Source of the DNA: Canna indica
Taxonomy: Eukaryota > Streptophyta > Magnoliopsida > Zingiberales > Cannaceae
DNA length: 64,000 nt
NCBI GenBank assembly: GCA_034359265.1
Contig: CP136890.1
Location: forward strand, 87,631,501-87,695,500
Direction: 5' to 3'
Under the pieces are notes generated by a model, which searched no databases, had not been told where the DNA came from, and saw nothing but the letters and a program-made list of their open reading frames with translations. The translations under genes and the position numbers were made by a program. How positions within the stretch are numbered: the first letter of the stretch is position 1; each line of letters starts with the position of its first letter. Below are positions 30,291 to 42,959 of the stretch, piece after piece.

Positions 30291-30780
30291 GAAGCCACAA
30301 AATATGAGGCTGGAATGTTTTGACTCATTTGGGGCTAGCTTTGGCCCGTTTGGACTCACGTTGTCTGGATTGGGAATCAGTTTACCCGACTGGGCATTCT
30401 AGTTGTTTGGATCGGGATTATGTTTACCTGACTAGGCATTCAAATTGTCCGGATCAGGATTATGTTTGCCTGATTGGTCATTCCTTTGGGCGATTGGGCA
30501 TATCTTTCTTCCCCTCTCTCCTTTACGGATCTGGCGATCCCTTGACGACAAGTTTCTTCTACCTCAATCGTTCTTCCTTGATAATTAGCAGCTATCCTTC
30601 GGCTTTCTTCAGGCGTGGTAGTCCGACGGGTGAGGCTATCCGATGGTGGAGAGATTTGGGCGGACGTACTTAATCTTTAGGGCGGCGGCTGCAGGTGATT
30701 ACGATTTTTTGGGGCGGCGGTTGTCCTCCTCCTCATGCTACTCCTCCCGCTGTCTCAGCCGGCCTTCCCTCCATCTTTCT

Positions 30781-30940
30781 TTACAGCACCTGCTGGAGGA
30801 AGATGAGATCCTCGCCGGACACTGTCGGCTTCAGGTGGTCGTCATCCACCAAGACGCATGAGCCGATGAACAGGAGGGATTTGGAGGCGTCGAGGACATC
30901 AGCGACAGCTTTGAGCTTGCTGATATCTTGAGGGTAATGG
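30781..30940 (-). pseudogene. Captured gene fragment on the opposite strand
   Basis: A minus-strand open stretch of about 52 codons reads DISKLKAVADVLDASKSLLF, then SGEDLIFLQQVL and a stop at 30781. It looks like real coding sequence but I do not recognise the family. Its orientation is opposite to the 29850 fragment, so the element contains pieces of at least two origins. Confidence 0.45.
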
Positions 30941-31287
30941 CGGCGGAATGGAGGAGGCAGATGCCACGAGGAGACGGAATGAAGGCGGCAGATGAAACAT
31001 CATATGTATGTTGAAGATGATCATGTAAAAATTATCATTTTACCCCTCCTCGCTTAACATGCATGAGCAATTGACGATGGGCAAAATCGTAATATTTGCC
31101 ACGTAGGATAGCCACTTGCCACGTAATCGCTGTTAACGTGTCAGGTCAGCCAAAATCGTCAAAAATGACGGAACATGCTAAACGGGGTAATAAAATGAAA
31201 GTTGATGTATTTTTTTGCTAACGAAAAAAGTTTATGTTAAAAATAGGAAAATATTTAAAATTCTTATTTTTTTGAGGTATTTATTCT

Positions 31288-33436
31288 AAAATATAATGCC
31301 CAACTGACACTCAGCTACTAAGTCCACGGACATGATTGCTATATTAAAATTTTACCAATCAAAAGTTTTCTAGTGAACTTCCAAATTGAACGGTTGATGA
31401 ATGAAAAAAAGAAGAAGTGAACCTAATGAAGTCATTTTCAATCACATTTCTTTTTCTGAGCATAAAACAGATCCACTTTTTTACTTTTTAATCACCAACC
31501 ATGACGATGAAAAATAAAACAAACAAAACACAACACAGGCACAAAGAGCAAACAACTCAAGGCAGATCAAGGTGCTAATATAAGAATTTGGGAGCCCATA
31601 AAGGTAAATTGCACCAGAGATCCCTAAACTATATGCCTGATTTGTGTTGGTCTTCAAACTTCTTTCATGAATTTTCCAAATCCTCAAACTACGTACAACG
31701 TCAATAAAATCCTTTCATTTTGGATTTAGATAATCTAAGATTCCAATAAAACGATCATCTTCTTATATCTACAAAAGTACTGTAGTTGTTCAGAAGCAAT
31801 TTGTCAACTTTTTTGATTACTTGAACTGATGCTTTGAGAAGATGAATTTACAGTGGACATTCAAGGAGATTAGAAATATTTTTGTATTATTTTTAATAAT
31901 TTCAGGAGTGTTTTAGCTCCGAAACAAATAACAAAGGCATTTTAATACCCTAGTGAAATCGTGAAGAGCATTTTAGTATCTTGATGAAAAACGTAAATGA
32001 TATTTTAGTATCATTAATATTAGTAAGTCTCTGCATGTGTAACACGCACCCATATCATCAATCTTAATCATAGCCATGGTCAGCTCCATTATCTCTCCAT
32101 TAACACCGTTAACTTATATGATCATTTACATACCGATTCTATTACGTAAAAGATAGTTTTGATCCAAAAAAATGTTAAGAACATTTTAATACTTGTGAAA
32201 AATATTAGGAGCATTTTAGTATATTTATATTATCAATATTAATATTTAATATTAATATATAGATAGTGAAAATACATTTAATATTATATTTTTATTTTTA
32301 TTTTAATTCTTAACTTATAAATACAATAATGCACATGTCTTTTTTTCAACATATCAATTTCTACTCTTTTATATATATGTATAGCTTTGAAAATCAGTTA
32401 TATGAAGGAAAGAGAAAGCATTACTTTTTTATTTTTAAATTTTTATTTTTTAAAGCAAAAGAACTAAAAATTTATCTCTTTCCTCTCAATTTTTTTTATT
32501 TACTAGCTGTACTAGGTGTGAAAATTGAAAAACTATTTTTTAAAATCATAATAGGTGTGAAAATTTAGAAATTAATTTCCATTAATTAATAAAATTTGAA
32601 ATTAATATGCATTTAAATAATTAATAAAATTTAAAATTTATTATACATATTTATATTTAAAAGGATTCAAAAATTTGAAAATTAATCATATTTATTTTGA
32701 AATTAAGTCTAATTAATTTAAATATAATTAAAAATTTAAAAATTAAGCATACTTAATTAGAACTGAAATCTGTTTAATTTAATGTTCGAATTTTTTTAAT
32801 TAGTTACACATAATAATGAAGGAAAAATAAAATTCATCATTAATAAAATTCAAAGTTAATTTAATATGGAAATTAATTTATAAATTATAGTTAATTTAAT
32901 TCAAAAATTTAAAAATTAATATGATTAATTAAAGGAAAATAAAATTCATCATTAATAAAATTTGAAATTAATTTAATATAAAAATTAAATTAAAGAGAAA
33001 TTAAAGTAGTTTTATGTGAAGATTAAAGTTAGAAATTTAGAAATTAAGTATATAAAAATAAAAATATAAGTAGGGTAAAAATAAATGTAAAAAATTGAAA
33101 GAGTAGAGAGAATTTAGGTGAGAAGAAATTATTTTATATATATATATATATTCCTCGCTCTTAAGAAATATGACGCACGTGATGACCATCATCTCACCAA
33201 CGTGACGTATTTCTACAGGTTGGTTAACCTTCCCGATCGCTTGCTCTGAATCCACAACCTCACAGTCCTCATTCATGAAATTAAATTTACTAGATGTGCT
33301 CCATTAGCCGATACCTCGTTTCACAAGTGAGACCACCCTGAACCTTCCACGTGGTACCCACGAGCCAATTTGTCAGGTGGGTCCCGCAAAAGAGAAAACA
33401 AAAGAGCCACGTCACTGGGTTCGGTAGAGTGCAATA
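31288..33436. other. AT-rich intergenic spacer
   Basis: No gene was recognised. From 32200 to 33130 the sequence is low-complexity AT with many aattaatttaa variants, and a TA microsatellite lies at about 33135-33151. The GC content rises sharply from 33430 into the next gene. Confidence 0.55.
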
Positions 33437-33581
33437 GTGCATAGAGACCGCGAGACCCTCGAAGAAGAAATTTGCCAAATTGGCCACGCGGCCCACGCCT
33501 CCCGCATCTCGCTCCTCCCCGCCATTGTTATATCCGCACTCGTCTCTACTCTCTCCTCCCTCGGTTCGATCGCCGGATTCC

Positions 33582-36500
33582 ATGGCGTTCTCCTTCGTTG
33601 CATGCGCCGACGAGGCATCCGCCGCCAGGCTCCTCCTGCAGGCCGCCGCCATGGTGCCGATGGCCCACTACCTGGCGGCCGCGCTCCTCGTCCTTGTCGT
33701 CTTTCTCTACAACTTCCTCGAGATCCACCTTCTGCGCGACCTCCTCCGCGGATTCCGAGGAGACCCTGTGGCCCTCACCTTCAATCCCAAGTCCGAGATC
33801 TACGAGGGGTTGATCTCCAAGTGCCGGATCCTTCACGGGAGGTCAGCAAGCTGCCTTATTGGTTGGTTGTCTTGGATCGATTTGGTCGTCGTTTATGGTT
33901 GGATGAGCTAAGGGTGGATCTATTGCGATTGGTTTTCAGGTATTTGGTGACGCCATGGCTCGCGAGCCCCCATCTCCAGACTGTATTTTTGAACTTTTTC
34001 GGGAGGCCTCCATCTGTTGTTTATAGAAGGTTAGTGTTGCGTCTTCTTCGATATTAAGATGCATTAGCTTGCTATTGACTTTTTAAGGATACACCGACTT
34101 ATCGTTGATTCGCGTATTGATTTTGGCAAGGAAAAAGTTTCCTAATAATCTATCTCTATTATTTTTACTCCATTTCTAACCATTTCTCTTATTTTTGGAA
34201 TATTTCTGGTTTTCAATGGTTCTTCTAGAGTATTCAAGGAACTTATTTATCCGCTTTTTTGTCTAGTCTCTTCTGGGGCATTTATCAACTTACTGCCGAC
34301 CTTTGTATGGAATTGATCTCTAGCAGTGCTTATTATGCTTTCTTTGAAAATTGTCTAATCCGTTCTGTAATTATCCTTTTACTTATCTAACATACGTTGT
34401 GCGTCTATCTACTGCTTTCGAAGTGTTGCATGATCACTCGAATAAAATATATACCTGCAACTTGCCAATTTGCTCGAGGGCCAAAAAAAGGAAAAGTAAA
34501 ACTAAAAATGATATATACTAACTATATTTTAATGCTTATTATAACATGAAAAGATATTTGAGTTAAATTTATTAGAATTAATATGCCAAAATTGTTTGCT
34601 CCAGAAATCTGTTTGGCTTATTATGCTTCAATCTTACATATTATAACCAAACTGGGTGCTACTAATATCATGCTGTTTGATACTTAAGATTTTTTGTTGT
34701 ATTTTTTGATGGGCATTCACTCATGAATGTATTTCTATCTGTCATAATGCACATGTATCTAGGAGACTGATGGGATCAACATGAGAATCCATGTGATGCT
34801 GCTATTCTATGTTGGCCCTGATATGAGAGAATAAGAATTTTTGTTCATGTAATCCACTTGAATAATTTGGGGGACCATAAGCATGAAATAGTTATAGGAG
34901 TGTGATTCAGATATAACATACTTTTTATTTGAAAAATCCATTACATTAACAGGTTGTGCAATTACAAGAAAGGAAGATTACTTTATACAGATCAGTATGT
35001 GCAACTCTTTATCAATTTTCCTAAATTTCTTGGATAGAAGTACCACTGTCTCAACAACTCTTGATCACCTATTCAATGTATAGCCGACCACATCTAGTAT
35101 ACTAGAGATTAAGGCTTAGTTGTTGTTTATGAGCTTCCCATGATAAGGATAAAAATTTACATCGACTGTATCTTCTATGTTAGAACTCAACTATTTGTAA
35201 TAAGAGATTGTCATTGTATATATATATATATCTTTGTTTTATTGGGTGCTGCAACTCCTAAGGATAGTGTTATGTCTAAATTCTTCTATTCTCTTATGAA
35301 TCTCCGACGCTCTCAATTTATCCCTTGAGCACTATTTTATTTTAGGCAATTATTCTCTGTTCATGATGGTGGAACGGTGGCTTTGGATTGGTTGTTTGCT
35401 TCTGAAGGTATGCTCACAAAATAGTTTAGTTTGGTATAACAGATTGTTTTCTGTTGCATGTTTTGTTGGCATTACTTAAGTTTTTTTATCCCTCATCTTA
35501 TAGATATTTCATGGATACTATTAGGGATTTGATTTCTGTATTTCATTGCTTTAGAGAACTCATTGGCTACTCTTTCAGTAGTGTGGCATCCTTGAATTTT
35601 GTTGCTAATTTTAAGCGTATTACTCTTTACTAGAATTCTATGTTGGTTAGAATGTACTGCGAAGTTGTGTATATATGTCTTCAGGTTTTAAGTGTATTTG
35701 ACCATTGAGATTTTTTCACAAGCCATGAATCTCTAGACTGAGTCTTCTTGTAAATTTGTGGCTTATGCTTATTGAATGAAGCCAAGGATGCATTTCCAGA
35801 AGTTGTTCTTCTTTCTCTCTTTTTTTTTATTATTTCTTTCTTTTAACGTGTGGTATTCCTTTGTCATAGATTCGTATGACCGTACATCTAAAATATTCAT
35901 GGATTGCCCTTATTAAGACTTGGAATTGCATGAAAGTTGATTGATTAGCCAATTTATTATTTAATTCTTTCTTTAGCTGCAGAGTAATGTTTAGTTGGTC
36001 TTTGAACTTAATATATTCTGTGAACCATCTTTCTCTAATTTTCTCTGATATTTTCAAGTTCATAGTATATGTCAAATGATGAACTTTTGGAAGATGATGT
36101 TCTATGGTTGGATCTTTTCATTCATTTTCGTATTCTAATTGTCAACTATGTTCTTGACCACATAATATTTTGCATTAACTCCGTTTAATGTTTAGGTTAG
36201 TTGAAGTTGAACATGACATGAAAACAAGGAAAAAAATTACTGGTCTAGTACATGACATAAGTTCATGAGTTCTCTATGAGGATATTTCTTTTTTAGTCAG
36301 TTTCCTCTCCTTTTCCATAGTCTAACAAGCCTTTTCACTATAGTTGCAAGACAATCTTCTGATACAGACAGCACCATTTCAAAAGATGATACTACGCCTA
36401 TTGTAGTTGTGGTCCCTGGTCTGACAAGTGATTCGTTTTCTCCTGTAAGATTCTGATTTAGCTTGTCTATTATTCTTATATGTATTTATGTTTGGAAATT

Positions 36501-39500
36501 CATAAATCTGACATTAACTTATATAGTTCAAGTAGCCTTTGAATTGACTCTATTTGAACCAATTCATTTGACAAACTGATGAGATTGGCAGGTATGCTTC
36601 ATAAATTGATTACATAGTTTGATAGTTGCTTACTAAAGCTATCACACTACAAGAACTTTACCATGAGCAATTAGCCAGATTATTATCTTAGTTAGATATA
36701 GGATGAAAAATATTAGGATGATAACCATCCTACTGTTTGTGTATGTCAGTACAAATTGAAACCGTAATTACCTTGGAGCAAATACATCAAAATATAGAGG
36801 ACAGCACTTTCTTTTGCAATAAATGCAAAGTTTCTGTTCTAAATCATGTTAAGTTTACTTCTACTAACTGGAATTGTCTATTAATATTCTGAATGCAGAC
36901 TATGGGTAAAAAAATTCTCTTTGTTTATACCCACTAGTCAATCAACTAATATTTAAGCATTAATTTTTTGCTGCAGTATATAAAACATACTACTTACTCC
37001 ATGGCAAAACATGGATGGAATGTTGTTGTGAGCAATCACCGAGGTCTGGGAGGCATCTCCATCACAGTAAGATATTTTTCTTTCTTTTCATATCTGGATT
37101 TTCCATTGGTAAAATTATTCACAGTTCACAGTTTCATCTACACTCATATTAAACCCTTGATCACATAATGAAGTTTGTATGCTTATTCTTATGTTACAAA
37201 AGGGAAATATTATACTTTTGCCGTTGAGCTGTTTCCATGATTCTTTTGCAATGCTAATAAATGCATTTTGCAACATGTTTAGCCCCTAGTTTTAGCCTCA
37301 TTAAAATCATACTGGTTCTGCTATAAAGATCATTTGCTCTTAGTTGCCACTTGCTCAAGGTGATTATATCATGTCCAGAATAGAACGGAAATATGTATGA
37401 CGACATGAATCATGCTTCAGATACTGCAAAATTTTGCTTATTATGACTGGCAAGACATGCTTATGGTTCACATCTGTGAGATGCCAAAGAAGAGCTGAGA
37501 TAAGACAACACTATAAAGATTGCACAAGGGTATCTCTGGTTATGTGAATAGGTCAATGACTATGGGCAACTATGCTGAAGAGTACCACTGCATGAATGAA
37601 ATTTAAGTATTGTGTTAGAACAATTTCTGCCTCCAAGTAGTAAAACATAGTATGCCACAGTGGAATGTGTCAAGATAAACACACAATAATAGTTTTATGG
37701 GCACAAGCTAAGTCCCTTGGTAATCTAGCTCTGAGGTTGACAGTAAAGCCTCACAAACAGTCTAATGTAGGCTAAATTCGAGTCAATGTAATATGATTGC
37801 AACTTTGCAGTATTTACTTAAAGCTTAAGTTGAAGCAACATTCCATTTTATAACCTTAAACTCTTATGTGGATTGCCATTTTGACAGTCTGATTGCATGT
37901 ACAATGCTGGATGGACTGAAGATCTACGCGAAGTTGTTAACTATCTTCATCACGAATACCCAAAAGCTCCGCTGTTTGCTGTTGGGACAAGTATTGGTGC
38001 AAATATTTTGGTATGCATACAACTTTTAGTAGGGGTGAGCAAAATTCCCCGATTCACTGATATCGATTTAACCGAACCGAATTTACCGAATTAATTTCGG
38101 TTCAGTTTTCGGTTAAAGAGAATTTCGGATTTCGGTTTTCGGTTTGGTAAATTAACCGACGGTTCGGTTAATTTACCGAATTAACCGAATATATATATAT
38201 AATAAAAATTATATCATATATTGCTATTTGCCTTGGTGGTTAAGTACAATTTTAAGTCTCTCGCCCGCCTAGGTTCGAATCCTAGTGTGTAATATTATTT
38301 ATTTTATATTCGACTGTATATATAATGTGTTAGTTAGAAATAAATTGATAATTGAGTTTGCTAAGATGGTTAGAGGTATAAAATTGGAGTTGGGTTGCCT
38401 GGGTTCGAGTCTTAGTAAATGTATTTTTTTAAAAAAATCTTTTTGGTTATTTTTTTAATCTTTTCGGTTAATTTGGTAAATTAACCGAACCGAACCAAAA
38501 ATTCGGTTAACCGAACCGAATTAACCGAATTTTTTTTGGTTCGGTAAACGGTTAAAAGATTTTGTTTGGTTCGGTTCGGTTAACCGATGATTCAGTTCGG
38601 TTATTAGCCAAACCGAACCGTTGCTCACCCCTAACTTTTAGAATAGTAATAAGGTTATTTTTGTAGCTCTTGTTATTGCCTGGATATTTTCTTTTTGAAT
38701 GCATTGTACAGATTTGTCTTCTACTGGAATATCTGGGTAAAAAATCCAATTCCAAATTTTGATGTTCTATGGCTTTTGTAGATACCTTTTCATAATGGGA
38801 TACTATCTCAGGAGTGTATATTCATCAGTGGTTTACATGACTTGAGAGTTCAGAAATTTTTCTTCTGCTCCTTGTCATTTACATATCTCTTCAGCTGGAA
38901 ATTTGAGCTAGTTAGTAGGCATCTTGCTATTAGTTCCAGTTTAATGAAAAAGTTTATCATTGATTTATTTTGTCAAGCTGTGTTTTTCTAACAACTTTGA
39001 TGAAGTAAAGTTACTTCACTATTTTACCGTTGTTTTGGATTTTTATTTAGGTCAAGTATCTCGGGGAAGAAGGGGAGAATACGCCAATTGCTGGTGCTGC
39101 CTCAATTTGTTCACCATGGGATCTTGTGGTTAGCTGGCTTACCTTAAACTATATACAGTTTTTATAGATGCTTAATTGTTTTCTAAAGGTATCTGTTTGA
39201 AGTGATGTGTTTAGAATCCATTATAGCAGTTTGTAGTAGCCTTTTGTAAAGAAAAATAATTAAGGCAACAGTTGTTTCTGTGAAATGCACGGTTGACAAA
39301 TTTACTGGTTTAGATTTAAATGGATTAGATCTTACAATCCTGTTGAAAATAGGAAATTTTAAAAAAGATTTGTTCGATTTGGTTTGTTCTAGAAGGCATT
39401 GGAGAAACCAAAAAGTCTGTTCAAGTTTAATTTATTCTTTGTCTTTATGGACATGTCCACTGTTCCAGTTGTGTATTTCACAAGATCAAATTTTAACTTT

Positions 39501-42476
39501 ACAGCTAAAGCTAAATAAGGTTTCTCGTAGCATACAATAATCCTGCATACCAATAATTTTAAATTTTTAATCTCCTACCAAAATAGTCACGATCGAGTGG
39601 CTAATATCAGAATTCACAGTTCAAAGGAAATTTGGAATGTTTGGTTTCTTCAATTATCATTTCGAGGTATTAATTTTTATTTTCTCCCTGCTTGTAGGTG
39701 GGTGACAGGTTTATTTCTCGCAAGCTCGTCCAGCGCTTGTATGACAAAGCTCTTGCATTTGGTCTTAAGGGTTATGCTCAATTGTATGTTCTTACTGAAC
39801 TCCATATCTGGTGAATTTGTAGGGACCTCACTTAAGAATATGCTACATTCATTTTGTAGTCTAATATCCTACTCAAATTTTTATATGTTAGACTGATACT
39901 GATTTTGCCTTAGACATCAGCCTGTTTTAACTCGACTAGCAAACTGGGAGGGCATCAGAAAGGTAAAGTATACATTTTTTAACATTATTTGAAGTGTCAT
40001 TGATATTTATTTGATACTCAACCAGCATCTGTGATTTGCAAACTGACTTTCTTAGGGTCTTAGTTCAGCCAATCAATTAGCTGATGTTTAATGTAGGAAA
40101 GCACAGAAATTTTATGGGGTATGACAAAAAAAAGAAAATAAACTAGTGATAAACTTTCTTTGTAATTGCTTCCATTTGTTTTCATTAGTAGCTATCTACA
40201 GTGCATACACAATCAGTCACACATAAACAAGGACGGTAAAACTGCTTTGGTGTTTTCTCAAATTACACAATGCACAAAGAGATCTCTGTTCCCATTGCAC
40301 ATTCAAATACAAATACAACATAAGTCTCTATGGTAAAGAATCACTACAAATACTTGATTATTGTTCCTTTCATTTTCTTTATTAGTTTGATCAACATAGC
40401 AATCCCTTTCCTAGTATGGGATCAATAAGTTCTCTATTTACATCAGAAGTCAGTAAGCATCAGATGCCACACATCACTTTTTATTTAATTTTCTAATAAC
40501 TATGAGTTAGGCAGCTTTGTCTACTCTTTAGTAAATTGTAAACTCAAATGATAAATATAGAGCACCAAGCTGCACCAAGCTCCATGAAATTGCTGCATAT
40601 GGACAAATTCTTATTGAGTTGGTTGACATTATATCATGATATATAGGTCTCAATCAAATTTGTGGCTTCACACTTCTAGACTCTTTTTCTAGTTTTATAA
40701 GTTTAATATCCAACTGATAAATGTATATAACTGCTAATAGAATGACCATATAAATCCAGTTAATTCCATTTTTCTTTGCCTTGGGTAGGAATTCAACATG
40801 GTCTTAGTACCCAATTAATGGTTATAACATCCTGTAAAGTTTTTGCAAAATGATTTAATTAAGTTGTGTCTTTTATGGTGGAAGTTAGGCTTTGTTTTAG
40901 TCCTCAAAAATGTTATTGACATATGACTAGCATTCTGGACTTTTCTATCTTACATCTGCTTTCTTTCCCTCCTTTTTTTTGTTGCTTTTGCAGTCACGCT
41001 CTGTTCGGGACTTTGACAATCATGCTACTTGCATTGTTGGAAAGTTTGAGGTACTTTCACTTAACTATATTTTTGGGATCTTTCCTGTGAGTTACAGAAT
41101 ATTTTCCATTTTTCAAGACTGTAGATACCTACTATCGCTGCTGTAGCAGTGCGAGTTTTATTGCAAATATAGTTGTTCCATTGTTATGCATTAGTGCATT
41201 GGACGATCCTGTCTGTACACGGGAAGCAATTCCTTGGGATGAATGCAGGTAAAACCACGAAGATTATTTTCTATCTTGAGGTTATCTGCCTCCTGAACAT
41301 ATAGTCACTCCTTTCTGTATCTAACTTTTTCCGACAGGGCAAACAAAAATGTCGTTTTAGCAACAACTAGACATGGCGGACATCTTGCTTATTTCAAAGG
41401 GCTAACAGCACATAGTTTATGGTACTTACGATTTTCTCTTGTTTGTTCCCTTTCTCCTTTGCCATATACATTGTGGCTTCCTAATTTCCAGAGAAGCAGA
41501 ATTTTATTAGCTTTGGCAATAGATTTACCCTAAAAAAAGCTTCTTACCCTAAAACAAAAAGACTTGGACATTAAGAATCTTGACTATCCTGTTAGCGCCA
41601 CTGGCCGAATGCATTTTACCATGTGAAGACATTGTTACCTTATCTTGAGATTTCACCTCCTTACATTATCATTTCAACATCTTAGATCTGGAAAATCTGT
41701 GCATCGAAATCATTTGCTGGACTATCTACTCAAACTTTCATGTCATAATTATGTAGTCTCTGACTCTCTTCATTGAACTGAAGTTTTTCTTTGCCAGGTG
41801 GATTGGAGCAGTCGGTGAGTACCTCAGTGTTCTGTATTCGAGTCCATTCATGCATGGACAGAAAAAGGTGCTACTGTTACCCTGAAAACGACGTTCTTAT
41901 TTTACTGACATTTTGTACAACTTCACATCCTCTGATAATATTAACTGATCTAGTTTTCAATTAAAATAACATGCATGATATTGTGGTATTAAGTAATTGA
42001 AACTGATGCAGACACCAGAACAGACCTTGCATCATTTGCTTGAGTCAGACATCGATAAGGGTCCATATCTTAATATCAAGGAAGATGGAATGGTTGCTGC
42101 AATGTCAAGTGAAGGAGCAGAACACATGACTAAAGTGGACTTGCATGGAGATGGATTATGCCCTAACACGAAATCTGAGGACGCAGTTATGCTTCCCGAC
42201 CAGAAATTGCAGGGAACAGAAAATGAGATGAAGGACGACGTCACTGCACATTCATTGGACATGGAAAATTCCGAAAACTATGCAGAAGTTATCCACAATG
42301 TAACTGCTCCAGTAAAGAGATCTATAAAGCAGCTAGCACGTCGTTATGATATATCAATATGGTTGTTAGCTTATATTGCCATTGTCACAAGTTGGCCTTT
42401 ACTTGGATCTGCACTCTCTGTGGTCTTCAGAAAAAAGCTTAGGGGCTTCCTGCCAGCATCATGGTTTAGAAGATGA
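33582..42476 (+). CDS. EMB8: EMB8-type alpha/beta hydrolase, membrane-anchored, 14 exons
   Basis: Exons: 33582-33841, 33940-34029, 35346-35407, 36344-36444, 36977-37066, 37888-38010, 39051-39128, 39698-39783, 39914-39962, 40994-41050, 41118-41248, 41338-41421, 41798-41867, 42012-42476. They total 1,746 nt (581 aa), all in phase. The ATG at 33582 is the first in frame and has a strong context (ccATGG). An N-terminal membrane segment (HYLAAALLVLVVFLYNF) precedes GDPVALTFNPKSEIYE. The hydrolase core has a GxSxG elbow, GTSIG (Ser236), an acid in SALDDP (Asp361/362) and His in RHGGHLAY (His391): a complete candidate triad. A C-terminal extension (from about 427) ends with a second hydrophobic segment (WLLAYIAIVTSWPLL) and basic residues. 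The family includes plant EMB8 and animal ABHD1/3-type lipid hydrolases; the substrate is unknown here. Exon 1 is strongly GC-rich, later exons are not. Confidence 0.94.
38221..38286 (+). repeat. tRNA-like module 1 inside the MITE
   Basis: The segment ttgctatttgccttggtggt...ggttcgaatcctagt ends with GGTTCGAATCC, a perfect match to the pol III B-box consensus, about 45 bp after an A-box-like tggttaagtac. It does not fold as an intact tRNA by eye (no matching acceptor stem or CCA-side partner), so it is a tRNA-derived fragment, not a gene. Confidence 0.5.
38358..38416 (+). repeat. tRNA-like module 2 inside the MITE
   Basis: The segment ttgctaagatggttagaggt...gggttcgagtcttagt has the same plan as module 1, with a B-box-like GGTTCGAGTCT that deviates at the last base. 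It is probably a diverged tandem copy of module 1. Confidence 0.45.
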
Positions 42477-42959
42477 GATGAAAATTGCTTGTAGGAGTAT
42501 AAATGATTTTTTTTCCTCGTTATTTGCACAGTAGAGTTGTGTCGTAATCTCATGCATTTGGCTACTCCAATAAGCAACCATCATATTCGAAGAAGGATCT
42601 GTTGGTAACCAAACATTTGAAGAAGCTGTCTCTTATGTTCCATACGATAATAATGTAAACTAATTACGCTCCTATAAAAAGTTCGTGTTCAAAGAGTTTG
42701 CCTTTATGGTTTAAATTATAGAGCTGATAATGCACCTCTCTTTTTTCCTCTTCCTTAATAAAGCAACCTAAAACCTGATCATCTTAAGTAAAAGATCCAC
42801 CTCTCTGTCCATAATGAGTATTGCATCTATATATCAATATAAATCCAATATTTCAAAGTTGCCATATGGCCTATTATTACTAAGGTTTTGTTGACATGTT
42901 AATAATTTTTTAATGCTCCAGTCGATAATTTTTGTTGCCATGTATTATAGTCTTTTAGA
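42477..42959 (+). other. 3'-flanking region of the hydrolase gene
   Basis: Non-coding. AATAAT (near 42649) and AATAAA (near 42758) are candidate polyadenylation signals. No further gene is seen before the gypsy remnant. Confidence 0.4.

Larger units (their letters stand above)
29493..31287. mobile_element. Pack-MULE-like element (1,795 bp) carrying gene fragments
   Basis: Terminal inverted repeats of about 275 bp (29493-29772 and 31010-31287) begin AGAGTAAAATACC and AGAATAAATACC. The heptamer AAAATAT flanks both ends. The arms are AT-rich, whereas the interior is GC-rich and codon-like on both strands, with no transposase. This is the structure of Mutator-like elements that have captured host gene pieces. 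Confidence 0.75.
38030..38633. mobile_element. hAT MITE in hydrolase intron 6 (604 bp)
   Basis: Ends are TAGGGGTGAGCAA and TTGCTCACCCCTA. An exact 8-bp duplication, ACTTTTAG, lies at 38022-38029 and 38634-38641. Outer parts are made of accgaaccgaattaaccg variants; the centre holds two tRNA-like modules. It begins only 20 bp after the exon 6 donor. Confidence 0.94.

Noticed and set aside
33480..33581. Upstream in-frame extension of the EMB8-like protein (34 codons)
   Set aside because: The extension has no ATG; it would start on TTG. The first ATG, at 33582, has a good context and begins family-like sequence.
33437..34057. 206-codon open frame overlapping the first exons of the hydrolase
   Set aside because: A GC-rich alternative frame full of Arg/Pro that runs through an intron; the in-phase exon model with conserved domains explains the region.
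38272..38282. Functional tRNA gene at the GGTTCGAATCC motif
   Set aside because: No complementary acceptor stem, anticodon arm or proper spacing could be paired by eye; it lies in a MITE.
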